The notes under the pieces were generated by a model, which was not told where the DNA came from, made no database searches, and worked only from the letters and a program-made list of their open reading frames with translations. Below, in pieces: positions 1 through 13,117 of a stretch of DNA of 64,000 nucleotides. The stretch covers positions 120,332 to 184,331 of the forward strand of contig BCKQ01000007.1 in assembly GCA_001600695.1 (NCBI GenBank), in the 5' to 3' direction. The translations under genes and the position numbers were made by a program. Each line of letters starts with the position of its first letter. Positions within the stretch are counted from its first letter, which is position 1. The DNA comes from Ascoidea asiatica. Its lineage: Eukaryota; Ascomycota; Saccharomycetes; Ascoideales; Ascoideaceae.

Positions 1-56
1 CATCATCCTCGACTTCATTATTATCATCAAGATTTTTCTTTACCTTGATATTATTG

Positions 57-94
<38 letters not shown>

Positions 95-187
95 GTTATC
101 ACTTTGATTTGATATTATAGATATTTCAGGATTTGAAGAATCATGATCACTTTCCAATCCTTGAGGATCAGATTTATCAGAATCCAT
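1..187 (-). CDS. N-terminus of an acidic, Asn-rich protein (partial)
   Basis: An ATG at 187-185 opens a minus-strand frame that stays open to the window edge, giving 62 codons of a longer protein. The residues are strongly acidic and polar (start MDSDKSDPQGLE), with one run of about 11 asparagines from an ATT/AAT triplet repeat at 59-92, then a short basic patch (KVKKN) and more acidic residues. No family can be named from this hydrophilic N-terminus. Acidic, Asn-rich N-termini are common in yeast transcription and signalling proteins, but that is only a hint. The ATG is the first one in the frame and is preceded by AT-rich leader sequence. Upstream lies a 4.4-kb gene-free region with a G+C-richer island at 360-1010, which would be its promoter side. 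Confidence 0.7.
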
Positions 188-3100
188 ATTTCAAAATAAA
201 AACTTTATATTTCCTTAAATTTGAAGAATTGTTGTAAATTTCAACTTCATCGAATTTCACTTCTTACCAAACAAACAACCAATTCTTATTATAATTTACC
301 ATTACAATATTTCAATATTTCAATATTTCAATTAACATTTGAGTATCGTTAAAAGAAAATGGAAAAGGTTTAGAAACTGCTCACATGCAAATTCACGTGC
401 TGTCCTACTTAAAGGTCTTTGGATAGCTAAAAATAATAAATATAGGACAACCAGCCATATACACCCGGAAAAGAAGTGAAACCCCATTACTGTGGAAAAT
501 AATTAAAACACGTGAGTTTTGAGGCTGTAAAAACAGTAAATTTTGTTCTGAAATTCCAAAAGTGAATTTTTAGTGCTTGCCGAGCGGCGACTTCAAATCC
601 AGCCCACAAACACCTGGTGCAACATGTCTTCACATCCGTGATCATGTGTGCTTATAGGCAAACGTACGTGTAGTAACGTTTTATAACGTCTATAAACAGT
701 ACAAAACAGTCCGTAACGGGTTGTAACATTTTGCAACAGTTGACAACGTCTATGCGCTATTTTTGCTTTCCAGATCTCTACAACGTTTGTGTGCAGGGTT
801 TTTCCAAATATTATGAATATTGGAAACTTACGTACACCAGCTGGAAGATAGGTGCATGCTTGAGTAAACTGGTAACCCCAGATAGAGTCTTGATATGTTA
901 TCGTTAACTTACGAGTGAGTTTGGCTGACTTATGGCTTACGTGATAATTTAGTTCTGGCTGTTCTGCGGGCATTTTTGTTCGCCCAAAGAAAGAAGGAAG
1001 ATCCTTCAGGTTGAGTTAACAACACTGCTTGTTTTCAGCTGTACGATACTTTAGCATCGAAAAATACCTGATCTCGTTCAACAATGAAAAATTACTGTTC
1101 TGAAGTGAACTGGAAACGTTATTGGCTGAGTCAATGAATAATCGATAAATTCGATTACAAAGTAATACCAAATGTATTTCAATTGGTTTATGATATCAAT
1201 TCTTTATGCGAAAAAGGTACAGTGCTGAAATGCCCAAGTTTCAATGTCGATCTGGTGTTCTTCAATTGAACCATTTATCAGACGATAAATCTTTTGTACT
1301 TTATGACCAGAGAAAGAATATCACTTTTAACAAAAAATTTATATTGGCATAATAAGAATAATGATCAACTTTTGTTTCCCTGTTTTTGTTTTGTTTTTAT
1401 TATTGTGTTTGAGCTTTTAAGGAGGTTTTTGAATCCAAAAAGAGTCAATAAAACTCAGTTTCATAACGATCATACTTCTTGATATATTAAGACACTTTTT
1501 TCCTTTCTTTTTTTTTTTTCTTTTTTATTTTCATGAATCAAATCGATTTAAGGAAAACCTCATTACAAAAATATTTAATAACACTTGAAACTGACAGCAT
1601 ATGTTACGATATCTTATACTGAAGTTATTTTATATTATGCTCTCAAAAATATAGTGCTCCCCTTTTTATGAATCTGTTACAAATATTGAAACAAAAGTTA
1701 TATATTCCAACATTAACTACTGGTAGAAATATTTTTCAGAAATTTATGTTTACATTAAAAATACAGTAATTGAAAATATAAAGATTTCTTTATGCCGATT
1801 TTTAAAAGAAAAATTTGAGAACCAGAAAAGTTAAGTTATTCAAACAATTTTTTACTTTATTTATAACCAAATATTCAAACATTTGAGCCGAAAATCAATG
1901 AAATCAAGTATATTAGTCAAATTAATAAACTCAAGAAACTCAAGAAACTGAATAAAGTCAAAGTAAAAATCAAATCAAATAATTGATTATTATGTTAGGA
2001 TTTTTTAACAGTCATTTATATTTTTGGAACAAACCTCAATTTTTTAAAATACTTTTTGGTTCGAGTCAATTTCATCAGTTTAATGAATAATTTCTCTTTA
2101 AAATTCAAATAAACTAATAATTATTATTATTATTATATTATTATTATATTATTATTATATTATTATTTTATTATTATTATTATTATTATTATACTATTAT
2201 TCATACCCTCACTATTAGTTACAGTCAAGATTACTGTCACTATTAAAGATCAAAAAAAAAGTAAAAGAACTAACTAGCTTTATAAAAGGATATTCGAATC
2301 ATTGAATTTTTCCAAATATACTTTTTTTTTTTCATTTCTATTATTCTTCCAAAGATATACTAACTCTTTAGGTTATCATACTTTACAAATTAGTTTTCAT
2401 TTTTTATTCATTTTTCTTCTTTTTTCCCTGAATTTTCACTACAATAAAAGTATTTTAGACCAAAGTTCAATTTCAAGCTGCTTCAACAAGGGAAATTAAG
2501 TTAAATTTTTCATAAAACCCCAAAAGTAAAATTGAAAACACATATGATAAAGACCTCTTAGAGAATTTTTTTTCAATTATCATTGATTAAACTACGAATT
2601 TCAATATTTTTAGAACTATAATTAATATATCTCAATCAGTCTTCTGGTTGAATTTTTTTGCGATTGAACCTTTTTTTTTAAAGACTTCTGGCTTACACTT
2701 TTTGGCTCATTTTATTCCAACCTTTCTATTATCATTAGTAACTCACCTTTTTTACAACCCAAATGAATCAATTATATCCATATTTATTCACCATTTGTTC
2801 ACCCTTTATTCAACATATTCCAATCACTCACTTTGAAATATTTCAAAATGTTTCAAAAGTCTCCTGTCTCGTAGGAAGTTGAGAAACGCACTTTCAAAGC
2901 ACAATTTAGGTGAACTCGCCTCTGCTTGGGAATTTCGTAAAGCATATTATATAAAATATTAAAATTTTCTAAAAAATTTTTCACTAAAGCATTAAATTTT
3001 AATCTTTTACTTCACTGTGAAGAAGTAGCTCTGAGTTTAATTTTAGTGTGGACTAATTCTAAATTTCATTAACGCAATTCACTTGAAATTGTGAGCTAAC

Positions 3101-4612
3101 ATTCATTTTTTAGACTAAGTAACGTTACAATACCACCAGATTGATAGTAAAATAATAAAATATCCTCAATTATTAGTAATATCACCCAAAATCACCTAAT
3201 ATAAGCCAATGTGAAATGAGATGAAAAGACATGAAATGATATCAGATAAGTTGGAATAAACTGGAATAAACTGGAATGACTATCACTATCAATAAATATT
3301 TCAAAGAATTTCAAAACATTTCACGTATTTTCACAACTTTACAAAAATTCTGAACTTTTGGAGAATTTCTTCTCACTTTTTTTTGAATACAAATGAAGTT
3401 AAATATCCTCAAAATCTTCAAATTTTTTACAGAAACTGAATTGAATTTATGGGTTTGAAATTCGTAATTTTAAAATACCAAAAGTAAAAAGGTTATTAAA
3501 TTATTTTTACCTTTAATTCCTGAACACAATCTAGTATTAAAGTACGTACTGCTGGCTAATATTGGTTAAGTGTCACTTCGACAAGAATTTTATATTAGCA
3601 TTGTCAATGTTATTTGGTTGTTTGGTTCTCCTGGCTATTGGACTATTGTACAGAAATCTAAAGGAGCTAATTCTGTAAACATTGGTGGTTTTAAGGAGAA
3701 TTTAAAAGTCCCAGACTTATTTTTATTATTTTTTGTTTTTTTTATGTTTTTTTTCTCAAAATTGCACTTTTAAACTGCCCATAGTATTAAGTAAAAGGTA
3801 AAGAACATATTAAAAATAAATATTTTATTTTATTTTTTTTGTATTGACAGTAAAACCATCAATTATTTTGTATGATAAACCATTTTGTTTATCTTATTAA
3901 ACTGTGACAAAGATAATATCCAATTGGTTAATATTGAAGATAAAGATAATAGATAAGAACTTAGATAAATAATATTTTTATTAGTTATTATAAACGATTA
4001 TAATATAGGGAGTGAAATAGAATAATAAATAAAATGATAAAATGATAAAGTGATAATATGATTATAATATGATAATATGATTATATGAAAAATGATAGTC
4101 AATAAAATGAATTTTTTTTTATAAATAAAAACATTAAAAAAAAGCACGAAAAATATAAAAATAAATAAGAAACAACTGAAGAACTAAATATTAACAACAC
4201 TGTAATTATCATAATACAAAAGGAATATTAAAATACTAGACCAATCTTTAAATGCAGATCAATAAATAAATGAAAAAAAATAATAAAAAGAAAAGTAAAA
4301 AAAAAAGTAAAAGAAGGATCTTAATTTATAAAAAAGTTGTAAGATAATGATAAATTAAATAAACTAAAATAAAATAAAATATTTTAATAATACATTTGAA
4401 TTGGAGTGCATTTTGTCTTCTTCTTTTTTTTATTTTATTTTGTTTTGGTTTGATTTTGCTTTGTTATGTCTTGCTTGCTTGTTTGTTTGTTTTCATGATC
4501 AATTTATATTGATTTGTTGTAGAATAACAGCCAAAACTAAACCAGCATTTCATAACAGGGATCAAATAAATGTGTATATATATATATTTAAAGGAAGTGA
4601 TTGAATTGATAT
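188..4612. other. Long intergenic region with a G+C-richer island
   Basis: No convincing gene. The segment 360-1010 is clearly richer in G+C than its surroundings. It contains CACGTG-like sites and repeated TAAC/GTTA words (around 660-750), suggesting an upstream regulatory region of the minus-strand gene that starts at 187. A 126-codon frame across it (973-593) has no recognisable features. The rest is AT-rich, with ATT/TTA simple repeats at about 2118-2200. Confidence 0.5.
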
Positions 4613-4765
4613 TTAACCTTTATAATCTTTTGGATATTTTGTAATTACTTTTCCATATTTGGCTTGTTCCATTAACTGTTGTCTGTAAAATTGTACTAAT
4701 GGTGACATATCATTTTCATCTATTGGATTACCATTTTGATCATAAAGTTGTTGAGATTTATCCAT
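4613..4765 (-). CDS. Small 50-residue protein, unknown function
   Basis: A complete minus-strand frame runs from ATG (4765) to TAA (4613): 50 residues starting MDKSQQLYDQNGNPIDEND and ending KYPKDYKG. Amino-acid use is protein-like (QFYRQQLMEQAKYGKV is a plausible amphipathic helix), and codon choice (AAA, GAT, TTA, CCA) matches neighbouring genes. There is no signal peptide or membrane segment. I do not recognise a family. It is shorter than most ORF cut-offs and could be the 3' exon of a spliced gene, but I see no clear donor/branch combination just upstream. It is isolated in a gene-poor stretch, with 3.8 kb on its 5' side to the next G+C island at 8.1 kb. Confidence 0.5.
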   Translation of the reverse strand: MDKSQQLYDQNGNPIDENDMSPLVQFYRQQLMEQAKYGKVITKYPKDYKG

Positions 4766-7700
4766 TATTAATATTATATGAATTGATTTATATTATTGAG
4801 TTGAATTTTAATTTGAATTTGAATTTTAATTTGAATTTAAATCAAATTGATATAGACAAAATTGAAGATTGAAGAGTACAATTATATTTGATTAGAGAGT
4901 ATTAATCTTTTGAAAAGTAATTGATAAGTGAAATAAGTGAAGAATATTGAAGTGAATCTAAATAAATTTGATTTATAATATACAAGAATTTAAATAGATA
5001 TTTATATTGAAATTAGTATTGCTATTGCTATTGTTATTGCTATTTCTATTATCACAGATGTTAATATTATTATTTTGTTATAAAAGTTAAGGATATTGAT
5101 GTTGATGATATGATAATTGAAAGCTATATTTAAATTTTATAAATTATAGTTAAAGAAAAATGGGTAAAGGAGGAACTATTTATATGAATTTGTTTTAATA
5201 TAATATATATTCAAGTATTGAAAATTTAAAGTGTGAAGTTAAATCTTTTCATTCTTTTATACTGTACTTTGAAAAAAAAAAATAGAAAAATATTATTAAG
5301 AATAAACCTACAATTGTCACATAAGTGAAAATTTTAAATTTGAAAGTGAATTTTAATTTGAAATTTAGATTTAAACAATATTCAAGTACTTTACTGTGAA
5401 AAAATTCTTTTCTTGTCAAAAAGCTTTATCCAATTTCAAATTCAAAACGAATATAAAATGTTAAAATTGATTATTTTGTTGTTTTGTTTAGCACTGGTGT
5501 TAGTTGTTAGTACTGAGAATAGCAAGTTTGTATTAAACTTAGCAGAGAAAATAGTAGTTTTTTAACAAAAATCGAAATTTTTAGAAAAAAATTATTGATA
5601 ATTGCTGATAATAATCGATAATCTGATACGTATCAATATTTCCAGTAACCTTACTGTACATCATTTCTCTTACAGTATTAGAAAATAAATTTTATTGAGT
5701 ATGAATATGAATATGAATATGAATTATGAATTATTTTTTCATAAAGTACTGTATCAATTTTTCAAATTCAAATAATAAAAATTATTAAAAAATTTTGGTT
5801 AAAAAAGAATTTTCAAGAGAAGATCATTGAAAAAAAATCTTAAATTCCTTTAGGAGATAAAATAGTTGAAAATGGTAGATAAATTGTAGAATAATTGTAG
5901 AAAATCATGAACAGAATAAAATTCTTACTAAGATGAAAAATTTTAAAACCATAAAGTTAAGTATATTTTTGTAGTATTAAGCTAAAAAAAGCTTACAACT
6001 GTGGTAAAGGAATAAAGAAGAGTAGGAATATGTGAACTAAACAAATATTAATTCAATTCATTAATTATTTTATTATTTTATTATTTATTGATAATATTTT
6101 TTTCATTTATTTTTTTTGTTTGTCTATTGAAAGAGATAAACTCAGAATCTTCATTATTGTTTGGTATTTGTTCCACTTAACATTACCTTTTGTTGAAAAT
6201 ATCTATTTGCTTTTAAAGATAACAACACCCTTAAATGAAAGTTTTAAAAGAGTGTGAATAATTTAAAAATTCTAAAGTACTCAATTTGAAATTCAAAATG
6301 AATTGAGAATATATTCAAAAATAAAGCAAAACTATTAAAAAGAAATCAAAAGAAATAATGATTGTGTGAAATTTTTCGGGTGTAGCATACACCACCCAAC
6401 AAATTCATTGAAATTATATACCAAAAATAGTAATTTTTAACAAAATAAAGATAAAACATCTTTGTGACTTATAAGACAAGTTTATCATTCAAGTATGATT
6501 CAATTGAGTCTAATTGAATTGATTTCAAAAGATTTCTTAATATACTATAAAATTTTTTAATTTCACATAAAATTTTATTGAATTTCTTAGTAATGATGAG
6601 AATCAAAACAATTTGATGACAATTTCATTTTCAATTCTCAGTTTGTATTAAACATGATATTACTGTACCAATAAATATATATTTTTTTTATAATAATTCT
6701 TTAAAAGACTATTTGAATATTTGAAGTTGAATCATAATAATTACTGTAGGTTTTAGAAAAAATGGAAATTCGAATCTGAAATTTCACATTAGACAACATA
6801 AATATTATATAATCACTCTCTAGATCGTAAAGAAATTGAACTAAATATTATATAATCACTCTCTAGATCGTAAAGAAATTGAACTAAATAATATTTAAGA
6901 AACTTTTCATAGAGTATTGCAATTATTGTACTACGTGTGAGATTAAATGACAAAATAAGAAAAATCTTAGAAACTAATTTTCACAATATCTATTTAATTT
7001 TCAAAATTATTTATAAGATTGAATGCAAAAGAAATTGTGGTTTGATTATTGATCTATTGTTAAACTGATATCAAATTTATTTCTCAATAAGATAGGCATG
7101 GATGAGATATAAACCTTTTTATAAACAAACTATTGAAATAAAATTTATTTGAAAGTAATAGTATGTTAAATGATCTCTAAAGTACATCAAAAGGAGCTAG
7201 TTTTGAAAAAAAAGTGAATTTTAATTGCTTTTATTTACTCAATTCTTGAATTTTTGAATTGATTAATTTTATAATTCTTCAAATCTGAAAAAATTGAGAT
7301 GTAAAAGACTTAAAGATTTGAAAACTTTTAAGATTGAATATATTTAACTTTAGGGATTTATTTCAGATAATTCAGGCAAAAGCTATGTAGGGTTGTTTCT
7401 TCAACATAATTTCAAAAGATACTTTGATATTGATATTGATATTGACATTAGTATTTTTCTCGAAATTTTCATATGAAATGCTTTATTGAATTGAAATTTC
7501 AAATTGATTCAATTAAATATTTTAACATATATTCAAATAGAAGATATTAAAATTATTGAAGTTTACAATATTTGGATTTTTTCAACATCTGGCCACCTTG
7601 TTTTCAACCAGTTTCAACATACTCAAATATATTCCAATTAAATCAGGGTTCTTGGCTTTCCTAAGACTTCAGAAACAATTTAATGAATGGAAACTTTCAG

Positions 7701-10700
7701 TCATTTGAAAAATTTGTTTGAGCTTCTTTTTGAAGGGAACTTTCCAACAAATCTCTGATTTCAAATACGAGATATTTCTGTGTTGAATTGATTTCCAGAT
7801 AATAAAAAAAAAAAGATGAATCATGAAAACATTTTCAAATGAAAAAAAAAAATAATTGACTGAAAAATTTGAAAATAGTGATGACGACAAACTTGTACCA
7901 CTTGTCTTTTTCCCATGGAATTATCACTTCCATTCCCATTTGGTCAATCGTGGAAAATGATAAATAATAATAATAACGAAATATATTAAATAATAAAATA
8001 TAAAAAATAAATAATAATTAATAATTAATAAATAAACAATCATCAAAAAGAAATTTTGCAAAGTCACAGGCAACTAATTAAAATTCCTTCACGAATCTCA
8101 CAATTCGTAAACTCACTTTCACTTCCCACAGTGTCTTACGTAAGCAACTACTTCCGGACTAAATGTGTGCTGCTGGGCCATGTAGACCCATTTTTTTATC
8201 AGCAACACTAACGCTTCTCGCATGCTGAAAAGCGCGGTGGAAATCCAAGCAGCAGGTTTTCAGCACTTAACTCATACCAGATTTTATACCACAAACGCAT
8301 TAATGCGTTGAGTGTGGCAACTGTAACGCAAGTTACAATATTAGCTTAGCCGAGAATTTAATTGACTAATGAATTGAGTCAAAGTTCTACATCAATGAAT
8401 TAAATGAGAACACTCGCCAGTTTTTGAACTAAACATCAATCTAATGATTATACTAAAGGAATTATATAAGTTTTCAGAAGGTGTACTTCTTATTTTTTTT
8501 TTTTTTTTTTGAAAGGTAGGTGAATTCTTAGTCCATTTTTTTTTATCTCTGAAAATTCCATAACCACATGGGCCCATTAACATCAGAGTCACTCTTGAAA
8601 AATAGTCTAGCTTTGACCAGATAATTTATGGTATTGGAGAACCTTAATGTTAAAGTACTAATGTTAACGTTAACGTTAAATTAATTAACTTTGCTACTAG
8701 CGTAAAAACTATACAGAATTCGTAATGTTAATCTCGATTAACAAGTACGGCGATATACTGGTATTTAGTGTGGTATACAGTTAGATGCCGAAAATAACAT
8801 CTTGATTTATAAACTTAAGTTTCAGGTTCAATTTGTTTTTTACTCCGGCGAGTATGTTCCTGTACGCACATTTAAAGCTTTTGGTAGCACGCTACTGTAT
8901 TACATACTTACGAAGGAAGATCCATCTGCAAGCCAAACTGTAGGGTTCTGTAGAACCAGTTACTGTATACAGATCCGAATGCACTCTTGGAAGTTATAAT
9001 TTCCTAAAATAAACATATATAAATTCATTTTCATTATCACACTGAATTACCATAGTTATAAATCTTTTTCTTTTCTACCTGTATTGTAATTTACTTGGCA
9101 TTTGAGTAGGTAAATATACAGAGTTTGTCTAGAAACATAAATATTTAAAACAAGTATAAAAGATCTAGGAATTTTGGCGAAATGAAAATAAATGATAAGA
9201 AAGCAGTTGCAAAAAAAGGTCTGTGCCTTTTGTCTCGAGCAAAAAAATTGAAAACAATAGGTCTATTGTCAAGTCAAATACTGTTTAAAGTTTAAATGAA
9301 ATAGCATAGAATGTACTATACTGGTATGAAAATCTAATAATTTCATGTTATATTCTTCATTATTAATAATTGTGTTCTAAGATTAAATTCAACAATCGAT
9401 AATTATTAAAGCATTCGGAAATTCTACTCTAGGGGTTTTTCCGTTTTGAATGCTGGTTAGTGAAAACCATAATTTTCATTTTCTTTCTATCTTTTTTTAT
9501 AAAAATGTTTGAGTAAAAGAAAACAAACATGATTAAAATCGGCTTTTTACTCTTGACTTTAAGAGAAATTCAAATTTTTTAGATATGCTAGCACTCAAGA
9601 TTATGAAAAATTGTTGATATTGATTATAGCAGATTTAGTACTATAATAAGCTATCGTAACAGGTTGTTGGTTTTCTATAGACGTATTCACCATAGGTCAA
9701 TAAGATATATGATTTTTTTGAAATTTTTGGATCACAAACTGCAAAATTATTTTCCATTTCAAAGGAAAATTTTGGGAGTACTAGGTAGAAATAAGTATTA
9801 AATAATTTTTAAAAATCTACTAAAAATTTCATGATATAGATAAATCCAATAAAAAGAAAAGAGAAATCAAAAAAAGAATTTCATTTATAAGTAATTTAAC
9901 TTTAGTACCGGTTGAAGAATATTCCTTATGATTTATAAAAATGAAGTTTCAAACCACTCAGATTTGAGAGTAAAAGTAAAAAGCCTTAGTTGTTTTTGTT
10001 TATCTTCTATTACAGTTTTGATTAATGTTTTTTTTTTCCGACTTGATTGTAATTGTAATTGTAATTATAATTACGATTATGATTGTGATTGTGAATTTTA
10101 GATCTCATTGTCTAGACTTTGAAATCAATTAAAATTTCTTTATTGTACAGTACCAAATCACAATCACAAATTGAATCTCCTTTTTTTTATTAATTTTGCA
10201 AAGTACTAATATTTATCCGAATATATTGAAAATTTCAGCTGATCATTAAAACAATGTTTGTTTTATGAAACATCAGCTCACTATCCTTTTCTGATATCTT
10301 ATTTATCTTTTTAGTTATTATTCTAATATTTCCTAAAATCAAGCTCATAAACCAATTAGTATGGGTATTTTATAAATGTTTCTAGCTGCATTTGCACTAT
10401 CAAATTTTAAACATTCATCAATAAAGCTTTTGGTGTTTGGATGTAGAACCGGTGTGCGGATATTCCCTTTTAACGATGGTTTAATGTTTGAAAATTTCTT
10501 TTAGGACAAGAGTAACTCTTAGGGCAAAAGAGCCCTAACTTCAAAGAAGCCTCAACACAAGAGAAGATAAAGCCTCTCCTGTCAGTTTTCAGTAGTAATA
10601 CGCCACTACAAAAAATGAAAAGACTAAATAGGAAGCATTCTCATTTTAGTATAAATCCGCTTGAGATTTTGGATACGAGAATAAACGAATACGAGATCCT

Positions 10701-11291
10701 AAGGTTTTCTTTACAAAAACTTTTGAGGATTTCCACGTGCTCATACATATTTTTTCTGCGTCAAAGATCAAAAATCGTCACGCACTTTCCCAGGTATTAT
10801 GCTAGGTCCTGTTTGGTGATAAGCGAACACCTCAGCGATCACAAATACTGCCACAGAATTGTTCGCTTAAAGATAACTCGCCTTCTCAGTCATTTCATGA
10901 CCGATATTTCATTTTCCTTTATTCACAGGAAATCACGATAAATGATGCTCTGAAGAAGGAAAATCGCCTTAAATTCAATTTCTCAATTGATTTTACTATT
11001 AAATATCCTTAATTATTTTCTTTATTAATCAGTAGAGTAATTTCAAGAAAATAATGAATCATCTTCTTTTATAAGTTAATAGCTTATTTATAGTTAAATA
11101 AACCTTATGAAATAAAAATATATAAAAAGTTTTGTCTTTTCATAAAAGACTATATTCAAAAAGGTATTTGTAGTATTGACTGCATTATCTATCAATATTT
11201 TTCAATTCAATTTTTCAAATAATTTAAACATATTTTCAAATTGGTTCCTTCAAAGAATACGTTTTAGTGAATTTGAGAAAAGATAATATAT
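4766..11291. other. 6.5-kb gene desert with G+C islands
   Basis: Mostly AT-rich with no long ORF. A 35-codon frame at 5458-5565 starts with a hydrophobic stretch (MLKLIILLFCLALVLVV) but is too short to trust. A 43-bp tandem duplication lies at 6799-6884. G+C-richer islands occur at about 8070-8350, 8700-8960 and 10420-10940. The last is directly upstream of the Avt6-type gene and is probably its promoter. The first two are 2-3 kb from any gene I can support. Confidence 0.45.
6799..6884. repeat. 43-bp perfect tandem duplication
   Basis: Two identical 43-bp units lie head to tail at 6799-6841 and 6842-6884, followed by the first six bases of a third copy. Each contains the word CACTCTCTAGATCGTAAAG. 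No gene is nearby, and perfect identity implies a recent slippage or repair event. Confidence 0.9.
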
Positions 11292-12710
11292 ATGGCTTCA
11301 GTTAATAATATAGAAATTCCTTTGGCGAAAGCCAGCAAAAAATCTTCAATAATAAGTTTAACAAAAACAATAATTGGAGCAGGAATGCTAGCAATTCCAT
11401 ATGCTTTTAGAGCTGATGGTATAATTTTTGGTATTCTTATAGTTATCTTAGCTGCAATTACTAGTGGTTTTGGTTTATTTTTACAAATTAAAACTTCAAA
11501 ATTTTTACCTCCAGGAAATGCCTCTTTTTTTGGGATTTGTTCAATAACTTATCCAAAATTATCTGTCTTATTTGATATTGCAATTGCAATTCAATGTTTT
11601 GGTGTTGGCTTATCTTATATAATTATAATTGGTGATCTATTACCTGATTTATTTCCTTCTGGTTCAAGACTGTTTTGGATTTTATTTTCAACAATAATTA
11701 TAGTTCCATTATGTTTTTTAAAAAATTTAGATTCTTTAAAATATACTTCAATTCTTGGTTTAATTTCAATTTCTTATTTATTTTTCTTAGTTATTATTCA
11801 TTTTTTCTTAAATGATATTCCTGATAATTTAAAAGGTAAAATTAATATATTCAATATTTATAATTATAATTCAATTTTTTCAACTTTTTCAATAATAATT
11901 TTTGCATTCACTGGTCATCAAAATATGTTTTCAATTATTAATGAATCTAATGATAAATCAAATAAAAATTTAACTTCAATTTTAAAATTTGTTATGCTAA
12001 TTTCAACAATAATGTTTATTTGTATTGGTTTATCAGGTTATTTAACTTTTGGTGAAAAAGTTAAAGATAATATAGTTTTAATGTATCCAGATTCTTTTTC
12101 AACCAAATTAGGAAAATTGGCTTTATGTTTCATGGTAATTTTTTCTTTTCCTTTAATGTTTCATCCAGCCAGAATAAGTGTTAATAATATATATCATTGG
12201 TTAAAAGTTAATTATTTCACTTGTTCATCATCAAATCCAAAATTTGATTTAAATCAAACAATTGTATCAGAAACTACTCAACTTATCTCTTCTTCTGATT
12301 CTCGAACCACTAATAGTCCTAATGCAAATACCCAAGCTAATTCAATTAATTTAGAAGAAGTGATTGTTCCTTTTCCAAATTCTACTTTCATAATTATAAC
12401 AGTTCTGCTTTTAATTCTGGCTTATAGTTTAGCTCTCAGTATTTCTTCTTTTGCTTTGGTTTTATCGTTAGTTGGAGCAACTGGATCAACTGCAATTTCA
12501 TTTATATTACCCGGTTTATTTGGATATAAGTTATTAGGTCAAAGTAACTCACCATCAATTTTACCCGGTTTCAGTGATTCATCTTCTTTATCATCATCAT
12601 CATCATCATCATTATCAAATAGAAAATTTTATAAAATTTCGAGTTTACTTTTGGTGTTTTGGGGAATTTTAGTTATGGTTGTTTGTGTGTTTGCAACTTT
12701 AACCATGTAA
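11292..12710 (+). CDS. AVT6: Vacuolar amino-acid transporter, Avt5/Avt6 type
   Basis: A 472-residue AAAP-family transporter. The first membrane segment carries the family pattern TIIGAGMLAIPYAF (about residues 26-39), followed by IQCFGVGLSYIIIIGDLLP (about 100-118), FTGHQNMFSIINE (about 209-221), GYLTFGE and the late SLVGATGSTAISFILPGLFG block (about 395-414). These blocks match yeast Avt6/Avt5, which export acidic amino acids from the vacuole using the proton gradient. About 11 membrane helices are visible, with a polar, Asn/Ser-rich loop at about 315-355 and a serine run near the C-terminus encoded by a TCA repeat. Length agrees with the family (about 450). CTG codons sit in hydrophobic helices, supporting CTG as leucine. 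Assignment between Avt5, Avt6 and Avt7 rests on remembered similarity, with Avt6 closest. The G+C-rich segment just upstream is the likely promoter. Confidence 0.88.
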   Translation: MASVNNIEIPLAKASKKSSIISLTKTIIGAGMLAIPYAFRADGIIFGILIVILAAITSGFGLFLQIKTSKFLPPGNASFFGICSITYPKLSVLFDIAIAIQCFGVGLSYIIIIGDLLPDLFPSGSRLFWILFSTIIIVPLCFLKNLDSLKYTSILGLISISYLFFLVIIHFFLNDIPDNLKGKINIFNIYNYNSIFSTFSIIIFAFTGHQNMFSIINESNDKSNKNLTSILKFVMLISTIMFICIGLSGYLTFGEKVKDNIVLMYPDSFSTKLGKLALCFMVIFSFPLMFHPARISVNNIYHWLKVNYFTCSSSNPKFDLNQTIVSETTQLISSSDSRTTNSPNANTQANSINLEEVIVPFPNSTFIIITVLLLILAYSLALSISSFALVLSLVGATGSTAISFILPGLFGYKLLGQSNSPSILPGFSDSSSLSSSSSSSLSNRKFYKISSLLLVFWGILVMVVCVFATLTM

Positions 12711-13081
12711 AATACAACCTAGATCTTAAAAATATTCTAATACTTTATATACTGCACTTCATTACAATTATTATAAAATAAATAAACGTTTTTTTAAAGT
12801 TTTAAATCGTGAATAAATTTTTGATTAATTTAGTAGATATTTTGATAAGAAATAGTTTCTTAATCTAACAGAAAGTTAAAGAGTGCTTACAATTTGAAAA
12901 ATTCAAGGAGATTTTATTAAAACTCTAGTATGCGTTTTACAAAGACTTCATATACGGTTTAACAAGCAAGATTCTTTTATTGAATGACTATAGTTAGATG
13001 AATATTATTTCTTTACCCTATATTTCAGGTATTGGGTTTGATAAATTGCAAAAACTCTAAAAACAAACAGGTAGCCAAAAA

Positions 13082-13117
13082 AACTCAGATTACTAATACC
13101 TCTTAGTAATCTGAGTT
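13082..13117. repeat. Perfect 15-bp inverted repeat with 6-base loop
   Basis: The arms 13082-13096 (AACTCAGATTACTAA) and 13103-13117 are exact reverse complements separated by TACCTC. The position is about 370 bp downstream of the Avt6-type stop codon. It could fold as an RNA or DNA hairpin; function is unknown. Confidence 0.9.

Noticed and set aside
593-973. 126-codon minus-strand ORF
   Set aside because: It lies wholly in a G+C-richer island where long frames arise by chance; no motif, and codon use unlike real genes here.
5458-5565. 35-codon frame with a signal-peptide-like start
   Set aside because: Too short, with an unremarkable tail; hydrophobic starts arise easily from T-rich DNA.
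10615-10941. 108-codon plus-strand ORF upstream of the Avt6-type gene
   Set aside because: Promoter-like island, Arg/His/Ser-rich random composition, no recognisable domain.
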